Of a stretch of DNA of 64,000 nt, positions 36,252-47,265 are shown one piece after another. Position 1 is the stretch's first letter. Every line of letters starts with the position of its first letter. This DNA comes from Puffinus mauretanicus (Eukaryota > Chordata > Aves > Procellariiformes > Procellariidae), in contig JAJKFH010001480.1 in NCBI GenBank assembly GCA_023333565.1, positions 1,302,001-1,366,000 of the forward strand, given 5' to 3'. Made by a program: the position numbers and the translations under genes. Below the pieces are notes generated by a model that saw only the letters and a list, made by a program, of their open reading frames with translations, ran no database searches and was not told the DNA's origin.

Positions 36252-39216
36252 CTGGCTTCATAGATGCTTCTCCTTCCTTTTACTGCTTGTGACCTTCAGC
36301 CTCGATGCAATAATACATCTTTAATGGAAGACATAACATCAGTCAAAGTTTCACCATTCCCATTCCTCATTCTTTTCCAGCATCCAAAAGGTGAATGCAT
36401 CCAAAACGGAATTGAGATTTCTTTCCCAGTTGGATCTTACAACAGTAATAAATGAGTTACCATCTGCATTTCTAATTAAAAATCCAATTGGTATAATGTA
36501 ATGAGGTTTCTGGATGCAATTAGCAACTGCTGGGGGTCTCTTTATAGAAACAGCACTACAATTATGAGGCAAATAGATTCTATCATATGCAATGAAGAGC
36601 TTTTTCGAAGTTTTTCTGTCCTTAGCTGGATGGATTCGCAACAGGGAGTTAGGCACTTTTAGATACTGTAATCTACTGAAATACACTAAATTCAGGTTAG
36701 TACTCGGGTTTCCTGTACAGTTCAGGGCAGAATTAAATGCCTAATAGGATCCATTGAGCCTTCAAAATCATGCTTAGCTTCTGGAGTTTTACATTTACTG
36801 CAGAATCTAAGTCCATATGTTTATGTTTGGATCACAAGCACTGCATTAAGAATAAATAGTGGAGACATTTACTTTTTCTTAGAAGTAGAGCTGATAAAAA
36901 TGGTGAAACTTTCTGGGGATTTTTCAGGGGAAAAAAAATGTTTACCTGGTTTTTATGGTCAGTAAAAATTTCAAAGCCACAAATTAGTCTTGAAGTCTTA
37001 TTCATGGATCACTTCTTCTAGATCAAAATTTCATAATTTTGTTATAGCAATGACTTAGAGTTCAACGATCCTTTACAAATTAGACTTTATAAAGAGAAGA
37101 GTGAGAATGACAGAGAGTATATTTAAAAGCCTCTTTCTCCACCTCCCTTATCTCCATGTGTATATACACACATAGCTATATTCAAAGGCTTGCATAAAAG
37201 TCTTCTACCAGAGTATTGCCATGTGTCTGAAGCGTTACCATTTTTCAGACTCAAACGGTGATGTTTATAAAAGGAAGACACTCAGCAGGCAATGCCACTC
37301 TTAGCCTAGCTGAATCAGCAGCAGCACTCTCTTATTCACCAGCTTCAGTATAGTTAAAGAAAACAAAGATCATCAGTATGACCCGAAGTCCCAAGTTGCC
37401 TGGATTTCAGGTTTCTTGGGGGCAGGCCTGAGAGATGTTCTCAGGTTCTTTCACCCGTTTAGTGATCTGTCTGTCTGAGCGTGTGGAGGCACCTCTGGCC
37501 CTCTTTCCAGGGCCACCATGTCATCAGGATCTTGCAAAGCAGGAGAGTGCCGGTGGGGGATGGGCCTCCACCCAGACCTGTGAGCCCCTGAGATCAGTGC
37601 TTCCCAATTCCTGTTTGATCTTTAGAGGAAAGAGAAGCTAAAGGACACAAACGGCTTAAAAAGCATGTAGGATGCCGTTGCTTCCTCACAATGAAATCAA
37701 AATGACTCCCACTGTAATGATACAGTAACAGAAGCAACAGAGCCAACTCTACAAAAGGCATTTTTTAATGCAAATTTCTGTGTATTCTTTGTCAGAAAAC
37801 GTAGAACATTTGATAAAACTGCTTCTGGCTCACTAAACATGAAAATAGGCAGACTCCAGTGAAAAAAAAAAGATCATTCTATTTGGTCATTCAACTTTTT
37901 CCTAGTTTGAGTCAAGAAACTCTGCTAGCTGACCCAAAGAGATTTATTCCAAAATCAGATTAGACCACAGATTTATTGCCTTTACTAGAGATCTTAGCAG
38001 TAGCAAAGGGACAAGGCTGCAAACTGAGACAGTCTGAACATTCATATACTATGCCTCCAGCTCATGATTGGTGTTTATAAAATGCCATTGCCATGCTAAT
38101 GTTTGTCTTGTGATGAAGCTCTTCGCTTAATTTTAATTTCTTAAATAATTCTATATGATTTGTATACACGGCTGCCATTGAGACTGTCTGAATGAGGCAG
38201 CAGGTGAATTTAGGAAGCAATGAATGAGTGAGAGAAAACAGCAGCATGATGGGCAGTGCCCAAACTAGTCAGAGCAACACTGCTTAATCTGCTTCGCCAC
38301 AATTTGATGAGTATAAGAAGAGTTTTATGACTTCCTTGTAGATCTATTACAATCAATTAAGCTTACAGCTGTAGTTCAAGGAATTTCTCTGGAGTTCAGC
38401 AGTGAGATGAAAAGAAGAGGTTCCCGAGAGCCTAATTTTATATCTTTACACCAAAAGGATAGCAAACCATCCAGTGGTTTAACAAGACAAGAGCTAGGCT
38501 TCCTTTTGAGAACGGGGCCTGTGAGCTGCCCAGCCTGCATAATCACGCAGCGAGCCCATGCCTGGACCGACATGCTCGCGGGGCCACGGACTAAATGATG
38601 CCTCTTCACTGAGGCTGGGGCCACTCCTTGCTTCAGCAGTCCAGCTCTTGAAGAGGAGACACTGGGAGGAGGCAGGCGGTATGAGTCTCCAGGTAGTGTT
38701 TCTTTGCTTTATTTTTGCTACTCTGTTTCTAAACATGTTTACCTTGACTTTGATAGACTATGTGAAGCTTTCTACCCATCTTCTATCTTTCTCTGATAAT
38801 CAGCACTGCCTCTGAAGTCGCTGACACATCTAAATCACTCTGGGTGCCACAAATCACACTGCTGGAATACCTTCCAGTCAGCGCAACTTGCAGAAGTATC
38901 TTGAGCCGCAGGCAAACTACTGCGAGGAGGAGTTTGAAAAGTGGGGATAAGTTTCCCATGGCAGGAATACCCACAGGTCGGCAGGAAGGGCTGTCACGAC
39001 TACCACCCGTGAAACCGGCTGTCAGCTGGGATCTGTCCCTAATTGTACAGCACTGAAGAAAACCAAATCGCATGTTGACGGGTAATGGCCAAGGTGGCAA
39101 GAGCAGTTACAGCAAACATGCCTGAAGAGTCGCCTGCACTGGTTTCTTTCAAGTCTCAGCAGAAAAAAACTGGCAAGATAATAATCAGGAGATTATTATC
39201 TACTGATTCTTCACTG
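36252..39216. other. Unique-looking interval, no gene seen
   Basis: About 3 kb. The minus frame at 36351-36686 (111 codons) lies over an AT-rich stretch that could be conserved non-coding DNA, but I see no domain. A GC-richer patch near 38500-38680 gives overlapping frames on both strands (38376-38624, 38494-38736, 38558-38815), which I take as compositional. Confidence 0.5.
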
Positions 39217-39221
39217 TCATG

Positions 39222-39813
39222 TGTGCTGGTTTTGGCTGGGACAAAGTTAATTTTCTTCACAGTAGCTAGTCTGGGGCTATGTTTTGGATTTGTGCTGGAA
39301 ACAGTGTTGATAACACAGGGATTTTTTCGTTACTGCTGAGCAGTGCTTACACAGAGTCAAGGACTTTTCTGCCTCTCACCCCGCCCCACCAGCGAGTGGG
39401 CTGGGGGTGCACAAGAAGCTGGGAGGGGACAGCTGGGACAGCTGACCCCAACTGACCGAAGGGATATTCCACACCATATGATGCTGTGCTCCCAATAACA
39501 GCTGGGGGTAGAAGAAGGAAGGGGGGGACGCTCAGAGTGATGGCGTTTGTCTTCCCAAGTAACCGTTATGCGTGATGGAGCCCTGCTTTCCTGGAGATGG
39601 CTGAACACCTGCCTGCCGATGGGAAGCAGTGAATGAATTCCTTGTTTTGCTTTGCTTGTGTGCGTGGCTTTTGCTTTACCTATTAAACTGTTTTTATCTC
39701 AACCCACGAGTTTTCTCACTTTTACTCTTCTGATTTTTTCCCCCATCCCAGCGGGGGGGAGTGAGCGAGCGGCTGTGTGGGGCTTAGTTGCCACCTGGGA
39801 CTAAACCATGACA
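39222..39813 (+). mobile_element. Older solo LTR of the same ERV-L-like group, plus strand
   Basis: A ~592-bp LTR starting TGTGCTGGTTTTGGCTGGG and ending AAACCATGACA. It shares blocks with the 30072 LTR ('aagtaaccgttatgcgtgat', 'atgggaagcagtgaatgaat') but has many differences and an extra stretch near 39378-39410. The TATA box and CRE-like site are lost (the place reads 'cccaataacagctggggg'). A polyadenylation-like ATTAAA is at 39682-39687. CATG abuts both ends (39218-39221 and 39814-39817); the fifth base does not match, so the target duplication is imperfect or mutated. Confidence 0.88.
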
Positions 39814-39817
39814 CATG

Positions 39818-40907
39818 ATAGGCTGCTCTGCTTTACAGGGTCAGAAGTGTCCTAGTGTGATAGTGTGGCAATTTTTTGGTTTTGTTTTTGTTTTTAGAAA
39901 GAAGCCTGGATATACATGTCAAAGACCGCCAAGAAAGAAAAAAAAAGAGGGAAAAGAAAATCCAATTTTTCTGACCTGTAGGGCATACACAGCAGGATGG
40001 TTAAGTCAGTGAGCAGAGTTCGCCATTAATATTTAAAAGATTGCACTGTCTAAGGTACCATTATTGAAATTCAGATGACTTGGTGCTTTTCTGCCTAACC
40101 TTGCACTCTTGATTCTACTTTGATTCAATTCACTGGGGGGAAAGTTTGGGCTCTTGGTCACTAACATGAAGTCAGATACAATATATCGGTTCATATTTTT
40201 TTTTTCTTTCACCCATTCTTCTTGAGTTAAGAACTCTGATAATGTAGAGCTGACATTTGGGGAAAATCTAGAAAATGAATTCCTTTTTATCTCCAGGCTA
40301 AGCTTCACCAGTGAATAGAGTGCTATAATAAAACCTATTTGTATGCCTGTCATACAAAGACAAACCTTTTCCAACGGAAATGGATCTGAGTATTTGCAAG
40401 AAATGATAAACAGTGAGACAAAAAGGTACTGAATTTCACTTTGAGATGCATGGGAGAAGCAGGTTTTAGCTTCCCTTGTCAGGGAGGAGGAATTCGTATG
40501 AAAACCATGTCAGCTGAGAGTCTCAGAAATGAGATCTTATCCAGATCTTTGTGGAAAGAAGTGACTTGGAAATACTTTGAAGGGAGTGGTTTAGAGTTAT
40601 AAACAAAATGTCAGCCTGCATTTTTATCAGAAATAAATCAAAAGAGGTTTATCCACTTCTGATAAAAAGAATTACCCGGATTTTATTTGTGCAAAATCCT
40701 TGTGCAAAGCTGTGTTAAAAACTAGTCCTCTCTCTGATGTATATAACTGAATTATGGTGAAGAGGTGCTTATACAAGACAGAGTGCTGAAATCAAGCCTA
40801 ATACCGAAGTGCTGCCACTCTCCTGACTCTCCCATGAAGCCAAAAAATATATTTTACTGACAAAACAGCTACACAGCCACAGCCGGGGGGTTCCTGGACA
40901 CCTCAGG
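39818..40907. other. Unique-looking spacer, no gene seen
   Basis: About 1.1 kb of AT-rich DNA. The 113-codon minus frame at 40033-40374 has no recognised content. Confidence 0.5.
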
Positions 40908-40908
40908 C

Positions 40909-41100
40909 AGGCTGGGTGACACACAGCCCTACACCCCCACAGCCTGGGTGACACACAGCCCTACACCCCCACAGCCTGGGTGACACACAGCCCTGCGGCC
41001 CCACAGCCTGGGTGACACACAGCCCTGCGGCCCCCACAGCCTCGGTGACACACAGCCCTGCGGCCCCACAGCCTTGGTGACACACAGCCCTGCAGCCCCA
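40909..41100. repeat. Minisatellite, 32-bp unit, six copies
   Basis: The unit is 'cagcctgggtgacacacagc' followed by 'cctgcggcccca' (variant 'cctacaccccca'). The phrase GACACACAGCCCT recurs at 40918, 40950, 40982, 41014, 41047 and 41079, so the spacing is 32, 32, 32, 33 and 32. Adjacent copies are more alike than distant ones (two 'tacac' copies, then 'tgcgg' copies). The two overlapping minus frames here (40903-41193 and 40961-41218) are artefacts of the repeat. Direct abutment without unique spacers rules out a CRISPR array. Confidence 0.93.
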
Positions 41101-41640
41101 CTGTCGTGCCCTTCCTAGCGAGCATGGCAGGCTGCCGGCTGCCGCCTTGCTTCTGGTTTGAACCACCACCACGAAAAAGGTGGCTGGTGGCACTGGTCTG
41201 CCATGGAAGCTGAAGCATCTCGTGATGTTTGAAGGTATTACACTAAGGAAGGGCAGGTGGAGGCACGTGAAGGCACTCAGTGGGGTTAGTTTGGGCCTGT
41301 GTTATGCAGAGGAGATGGGCGAGTTTAGCAGGGCATGTTTGTTCAGGGCTTTTGCGATATTGAGAGGTCTTTTAGAGATTTCAACCAATCAATCTAATTC
41401 CAGATGTAATTAATATATTTTCCAAAACAATTTAATTATTTGCTAAATGTAGTTGAAGGGTACTGTCATGTTTAAGTCTAGAACAGAGTAGTTAAGACAC
41501 CTACTGCCTGAAAAATGTCATGGTGGGTTAATGCATAATGATGGTAATTATACTAAATGAAGAATGTTCGAGTGCTTACCAAGCTTAATTAAACTTTGCA
41601 GCACTCCTAAGACAGAAATATTGTTATGGTAATTTCAACA

Positions 41641-41760
41641 GGTAGGTAAATTGCTCATCCTGGCACATGAAGGTTGGGTAATTTACTCAAGGTCACACAT
41701 CAAGCCTGCAGTAGAGCCAAAGTAGAGCCTATCACTTTGACTCCTAAGCTGACTTCCAGC
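41641..41760 (+). repeat. MIR-like SINE relic, plus strand
   Basis: The stretch 'gttgggtaatttactcaagg' then 'tcacacatcaagcctgcagt', 'agagcc' and 'tttgactcctaagctgactt' follows the conserved core of the tRNA-derived MIR family (ggttaagtgacttgcccaaggtcacac ... gcagagcc ... ctgactcc). It is highly decayed and the 5' half is not clear. Confidence 0.5.
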
Positions 41761-41928
41761 TGCAGTCTTCAAATAATTCCCTCTCTCCTAATGTTTTAGC
41801 TTTTTTTCTGAAATAGAAACGGGCTTTTTTTCATAGACCTAATTGTTGATAAATTCCTCTATCCTCAAAGGACATGTATCTCCAATCTTTCCCCAGTAAT
41901 TCATGCCAATGTGGCAATTTGCTTGAAA

Positions 41929-42127
41929 GTGAAGGATGTGAGGGCAAAGAAGAGGACAACATGAAGAAAGAAATGAGGCAAAAGCTAATAAAAGAGAGTG
42001 GAATGAAAGGAACTAGAGGCAGAAGAAAATCATGGCATACAAGTGAAAGACAAAGGAGTCAACGGGGAATGAAGGATCAAAAGAAAAGTGAAAGAAATAG
42101 GAGAAAATAATGAAATGGGAAAGGATA
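41929..42127 (+). repeat. Purine-rich (GAA/GGA) low-complexity tract
   Basis: About 200 bp in which A and G dominate the plus strand, with repeated gaaag/aaaga/gagga words. The 78-codon frame at 41874-42110 (Lys/Arg/Glu-rich) simply reflects this composition. Such tracts can form triplex DNA. Confidence 0.75.
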
Positions 42128-43911
42128 CCATCAGGAATTAGCAGTCAGGAAATTGTGAATGAAATCAAAATACTCTGAGAATTGAGATGCATTTAGTGGA
42201 AATACATTAAAAGTAGAAATCTACTGTCTACACTACAGTATTCTGTTTACATGCCAGGAAATTCCTTACATCCTCAATCTATTAAGTGGTACTGTACATA
42301 GGGACAGAAAAAACTGCTGTGTCTTAGTAAAGATGAAAAGCACAGCAAAACTCCTGCCGAGTAACCCTAAAATGGTAACACGAGCAGACTGTGGAAGGAA
42401 TCCCTGCTGAGATCTTTTGATTAACCTTGCTATGATGTAAGTGGGGAGCCTAGATTAAATCAGCCATTTCGTCCTTTTTTTCCTCTCCTTTTATGTTACA
42501 GTAATGCAAATAGCTAGTAGAAATACATATATGAAGGTGGTTGTTTTTTTTTTTTTTAACTCTCAGTCTTGCTTCCTTAACTTGGCAAGTAACTTATTTT
42601 TTCCATTAAAAGCAAGAGTAGCTCAAGATACTGTTAAAAAGGAGTAGATGGGAAATTCAAAGACAAAACCCCACATCTTAGCTGACAGATGTGGCCTTCC
42701 TAACCCAATTAGGAAATCAAAGCATTGAATGTGTAGAAGGAATCGGGGCAGACCAACAGCTCTTGATCCCAAACTATTTCTCCTAGCATATACAATGTGC
42801 AGTTGACTAGACCCAGGATGGAATGCTCTCCTCTTCCCGTGCTGTTGGTCATTCTTACGCATTGTTTAGCTAGCCTGCAAAAATCATGGAGGTGGTCTGA
42901 ATGTAAACCTCTGCTTAGGTTAATGTTTTTAATCTGTGAGAACAGCCTTATATCCATCTCTGTAGTTCCTTCCATGCAGACTATTCCTTCCCAGAGATGC
43001 TGAGAAACATCTTCCCCTCTCTGTAGCCAAATCCTTTAAGAAGCTTTGGTCCTACCAGGATTTCTATCAGAAATAGCTGATTACCAGCAAAACAGAAGAT
43101 CGTTTCTAGTATTTCATCACTAACATCTTCTGCTGCTTTGTTGGTTGCCTTGCTCCGACTTCCCAGCATGATTTGCCCATGGAGGTCATGTGCATGGACA
43201 CAGTGGTGATACAGTATAAGTAGGATTGGTTTGCTGAGCACTGTTTCCAGACAGACAAACTCTCCATAACCTGTCATACACAAAATTTACTGAAGTTTCG
43301 ATATCATGACATACCGTACCTGTTGATTGGTTTTTACCAAATCTTTGGTCAAATAGAATGGTTCCTTTACAAAGATCGGATGACTGCTTTTTGTCTGTGT
43401 GACAACACTTGTTGTCAAGTTTAATATTCATGTTAGGTGTCCCTAAAACGCAGTGGCTAAAGCACACATGTGTGAATAGGAGGAAATGGCAGAAATGCAG
43501 CCGTGGTGAATTCACTTCTTATCTGAGTGAATATTTACACAAGGGGTTTTGTTTTCAGCTCACCGAAGCACAACCAGCCCTCATGATTCAGTCCATCAAC
43601 CAACTGTTAATGGCTTGAGGTTAAGAGCGGGTTTCTTTTCTTAACCTCCTGACTGCATGACCTGGGCACTAAAGAATGTATAGATGCAGTCACATGGCAC
43701 AAGTTCTAATTTAAAAGTTCTCCAAAGAAATTTAATAATGTACTATTCATTGACTCATTTTGTATTTGTATTTGCAACAGTTTTCACTTGGGAATGTGAA
43801 ATCTCTGAAGTGGTAGCTCTGTTTTCTGAACTGCCTGTTCTGGCACAGACAGGTAATCAGAAATGTCATTGCCAGTGGCAATTCACCACATTTTCTAACT
43901 TTTGATTAAAT
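42128..43911. other. Unique-looking interval, no gene seen
   Basis: About 1.8 kb with a T17-type run near 42542-42559. Overlapping frames at 42981-43283 and 43186-43515 (minus) have no recognised content. Confidence 0.5.
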
Positions 43912-43916
43912 ATATC

Positions 43917-44071
43917 TGCCGTGGTTTAACCTGGCAGGCAGCTGAATACCACACAGCCATTTGCTCACTCCCACCGCCCAGTGGGATGGGGGAGAGAATT
44001 AGGGGGAAAAAAAAGGTAAGATTCGTGGGTTGAGATAAAGACAGTTTAATAGGACAGAAAAGGAAGGGAGG

Positions 44072-44145
<74 letters not shown>

Positions 44146-44527
44146 ACAATATACAAAATAAGTGATGCACAATGCAATTGCTCACCATCTGCTGACCAAT
44201 ACCCAGCCAGTTCCTGAGCAGCAGTCCCCCCGGCTAGCTTTTCCCTAGTTTATATACTGAGCATGATGTCATATGGTATGGAGTATCCTTTTGGCCAGTT
44301 TGGGTCAGCTGTCCTGGCTATGCTCCCTCCCAGCTTCTTGTGCATCTCCAGCCTTCTCAGTCAATAGAGCATGAGAAGCTGAAAAGTCCTTGGCTTATGT
44401 AAGCACTACTTAGGAACAACTAAAACATCAGTGTGTTATCAACATTATTCTCATACTAAATCCAAAACACAGCACTATACCAGCTACTAGAAAGAAAATT
44501 AACTCTATCCCAGCTAAAACCAGGACA
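43917..44527 (-). mobile_element. 3' LTR of the deleted provirus
   Basis: A 611-bp LTR. In plus orientation it begins TGCCGTGGTTTAACCTGG and ends AAAACCAGGACA. A polyadenylation-like ATTAAA (minus sense) is at 44045-44050, and a TATA-like 'gtatata' with a CRE-like TGACATCA (minus sense) lies near 44258-44280. A ~71-bp (AAT)n array is inserted between these. It is the third full-length member of the LTR family in this window besides the two 574-bp solo copies. Confidence 0.92.
44072..44142. repeat. (AAT)n microsatellite inside the LTR
   Basis: About 23-24 perfect units of ATA/AAT without interruption. The array starts 21 bp from the ATTAAA signal, in place of the T-rich segment seen in the other LTRs ('ttccttgttttgctttgctt'). 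Its purity suggests recent expansion and length variation between individuals. Confidence 0.95.
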
Positions 44528-44540
44528 GTATCCACCCCTT
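44528..44540 (-). promoter_or_regulatory. Polypurine tract next to the 3' LTR
   Basis: On the minus strand AAGGGGTGGATAC directly precedes the LTR start TGTCCTGG. This is the expected place and composition of the plus-strand primer for reverse transcription. Confidence 0.7.
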
Positions 44541-44982
44541 ATTCTATACCATCTATGTCATGCCCAGGTCCCACACTGTCCAATACTTTCCAATTAATCA
44601 CCACCACCTTTCCTGTCTTTTGATATACACACACAGATATCATTCCCTATAAAATGTTCATTGTGTTCATTTAGTCCATGACTTTGGGCTCCATCTGTCA
44701 TATTCAGGGCAGGAGAGATGGTGTGTGGTGTTGGATTGTTGCATGCTGAAGCCAGTTCTGGTTCCATCACTGCTGTGCTTTGCTAGGTTTTCATCCAAGT
44801 TCATTCTTCATTAATTTAGGTGATTCTTACTGTAATACCGTTGATATGGCATATAGCCACCACAGAAGTGATGATATACAATGTTATATAGCAATTAACA
44901 TAATACAATTTAATTTATTGGCTATTCTCACCCAAAATCAAAACCCCTTGAGGTACACATCGGAATTCCCCATCCTCCTGCA
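44541..44982 (-). other. Non-coding 3' part of the provirus
   Basis: About 440 bp between the integrase end and the polypurine tract. No env-like or dUTPase-like open frame is visible; the plus frame at 44780-45163 is a shadow. Confidence 0.55.
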
Positions 44983-45701
44983 TTACCCACCAAGTGCACC
45001 CAGGCCCTTGAGCAAAAACAAGTCCATGAATGGGTTTGCCTTTGCCCGGCCCGGGGCAGAAATAATCCAGACTGTCTTTCCCAGCATATTTTTTATGTGC
45101 GCTACAGGGACTTTATCCCCTTCTACAGTACGTAAAGGTTTTGATTGGGCAGGGCCAGCTTGATCAGCAGATCCCCTGGTGTTGACTAGCCAGGTGGCTT
45201 TTGATAAATGCGTATCCCAATGCTTGAATGTCCCACCGCCCATTGTTCTCAGCGCAGTCTTTAACAGTCCATTGCATCGTTCGATTTTCCCAGAGGCTGG
45301 TAGGGGATGTGCTATACCCACTCAATGCCATGCTTTTTGGCCCAGGTGTCTATGAGGGTGTTTCGGAAATGAGTCCCATTGTCTGACTCAATTCTTTCTG
45401 GGGTGCCATGTCACCATAGGACTTGCTTTTCAAGGCCCAGGATACTGTTCCGGGCAGTGGCATGGGGCACGGGATATGTTTCCAGCCATTTGGTGGTTGC
45501 TTCCACCATGGTGAGCACATAGCGCTTGTCTTGGTGGGTTTGTGGGAGGGTGATATAATCAATCTGCCAGGTCTCCTCATATTTGTATTTCAGCCATCGT
45601 CCTCCACACCAGAGAGGCTTTAACTGCTTGGCTTGCTTGATTGCAGCGCATGTTTCACATTCATGGATAACCTGTGCAGTAGCGTCCGTGGCCAAGTCCA
45701 T
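44983..45701 (-). pseudogene. Retroviral integrase pseudogene (part of pol)
   Basis: Integrase joins retroviral DNA to host DNA. Two minus frames carry it: 45411-45701 and 44983-45321. The first starts in the zinc-binding end with the ETCAAIKQAK stretch and contains WQIDYI (first catalytic Asp) and YVLTMVEATTKWLETYPVP. It stops at a TGA (45411-45413) just before HGTPER. The second Asp can be read just after this, in the SDNGTHF stretch at about 45375-45395, and the catalytic Glu in SGKIERCNG of the second frame. So the D,D,E triad is still readable but split by a stop and a frame change. The C-terminal part ends near 44983. The protein is not restored or joined here. Confidence 0.9.
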
Positions 45702-45772
45702 CCCTCAGTCATGAGCCCATCTATATGTTGCATCTCTTCCTTGATGGCCTGAGGCGTCATGGGCCTACCGAG

Positions 45773-46491
45773 CTATAAATAACTCACCCTTATGTTGCCA
45801 GTCCAGATCCACCTGAGCCACTTCGATCTTGGCAGAGCAGCCTGGTCCACCTGCTGGCTGTTTTGGTGTTCTTCAGTGGCCCAACTCTTGGGTAGGTGAG
45901 CATCTACGTGACGTACTTTTACAACCAGGTTCTCTACCCGGGCAGCAATATCTTGCCACAATGCAACAGCCCAGACTGGTTTGCCTCTGTGTTGCCAGTT
46001 GCTCTGCTTCCATTGCTGTAACCACCCCCACAGGGCATTTGCCACCATCCCTGAGTCAGTATAAAGTACTGGCCATTTTTCTCATTCAGCAATATCTAAA
46101 GCCAGCTGGATGACCTTCACTTCTGCAAATTGACTCAATTCACCTTCTCCTTCAGCAGTTTCTGCAACTTAGTGTATAGGACTCCATACAGCAGCTTTCC
46201 ACCTTTGATGCTTTCCCACAAGGCGACAGGACCCATCAGTGAACAGGGCATATTGCTTCTCGTTTTCTGGTAGTTTGTTATACAAACCTCTTCAGCACGC
46301 GTCACCTCCTCCTCTGGGGATATTCCGAAGTCTTTGCCTTCTGGCCAGTCCATGATCACTTCCAAGATCCCTGGGCGACTGGGGTTTCCTATTTGGGCCC
46401 ATTGTGTGATCAGTGCGACCCACTTACTCCACGTAGCATCGGTTGCATGATGTGTAGAGGGGACCCTCCCTTTGAACATCCAGCCCTGCAC
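45773..46491 (-). pseudogene. Retroviral RNase H region pseudogene (part of pol)
   Basis: RNase H removes the RNA strand during reverse transcription. The minus frames 46135-46491 and 45773-46048 cover the connection and RNase H domains. A TDGS motif with the first catalytic Asp is readable at 46229-46240, but in a phase different from the 46135-46491 frame, so a frameshift lies upstream near 46290. A TDS-type motif follows near 46050-46061, and VRHVDAHLPKS (His-containing last motif) lies in the 45773-46048 frame. The order matches ERV-L pol. Confidence 0.85.
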
Positions 46492-46497
46492 CGGCAG

Positions 46498-47209
46498 TCA
46501 GGGTGCCAGGAGGAGCTGTGCTTCAGTACCAACCACCTCTGAAGCAGCTCGAATCCCTTCATATGCTGCCAATATCTCCTTCTCTGTTGGAGTGTAGCGG
46601 GCCTCAGATCCTCTGTATCCCCGACTCCAGAACCCTAAGGGTCGACCTCGAGTCTCCCCTGGTGCTTTCTGCCAGGGGCTCCAGGTGGGGCCATTCTCCC
46701 CGGCCCATGGTGTAGAGCACATTCTTTACATCTTGTCCTGCCCGGACTGGCCCAAGGGCTACTGCCTGAACTATCTCCCGTTTAATTTGTTCAAAGGCTT
46801 GTCGTTGCTCAGGGCCCCATTTGAAGTCGTTCTTCTTCCTGGTCACTTGATAGAGAGGGCTCATGATCTGACTGTAATTTGGAATATGCATTCTCCAAAA
46901 ACCCATAACGCCTAAGAAAGCTTGTGTTTCCTTTTTGCTAGTTGGTGGGGACATGGCGGTTATTTTGTTGATCACATCCATTGGGATCTGACGACATCCA
47001 TCTTGCCATTTTATTCCTAAAAACTGGATCTCCTGTGCAGGTTCCTTGACCTCATTTTGTTTTATGGTAAAATCGGCCTTCAGGAGGATTTGAATTATTT
47101 TCTTCCCTTTCTCAAAAACTACTTCTGCTGTATTGCCCCATACGATGATGTCATCAATGTATTGCAGGTGTTCGGGAGCTTCACCCTGTTCCAGTACACG
47201 TGGAATCGA
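46498..47209 (-). pseudogene. Retroviral reverse transcriptase pseudogene, 5'-truncated (part of pol)
   Basis: The minus frame 46604-47248 (214 codons) is RT from just before the active site onward; its first ~16 codons are out of place because of the inverted piece. The catalytic motif YIDD is at 47150-47161, followed by DIIVWG, IQFLGIKW and a TQAFLGVMGFWRMHIPNYS thumb stretch. A frameshift near 46690 moves the connection domain to the frame 46498-46722 (TPTEKEILAAYEGIRAA). YIDD rather than YMDD/YVDD and the thumb wording fit ERV-L. The fingers and first palm motifs are deleted. Confidence 0.92.
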
Positions 47210-47265
47210 CTGCGCTGGGGGTGGAAACACAGTCCCACCATTTGCCATAGACTGATGGCGTGGAC
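47210..47265 (+). pseudogene. Inverted 55-bp RT fragment
   Basis: In this segment the RT text is readable on the plus strand, opposite to the rest of pol: it gives GWKHSPTICHRLMAW, a known RT stretch that normally stands immediately upstream of the LEQG...YIDD block. On the minus strand the same DNA reads as unrelated text. The simplest explanation is a micro-inversion of about 55 bp in place, next to the deletion junction with the 5' LTR stub. Confidence 0.75.

Noticed and set aside
40909..41100. CRISPR-like regular repeat
   Set aside because: The units touch each other with no unique spacers, and the surroundings are eukaryotic.
40903..41218. Cys/Gly-rich minus frames that look like a repeat protein
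   Set aside because: They are direct translations of the 32-bp minisatellite; because 32 is not a multiple of three, the peptide changes frame with each unit.
47057..47215. Plus-strand frame over the RT as a separate gene
   Set aside because: Up to about 47209 it is antisense to the pol RT; only its last part (47210-47265) has RT text, explained by the micro-inversion.
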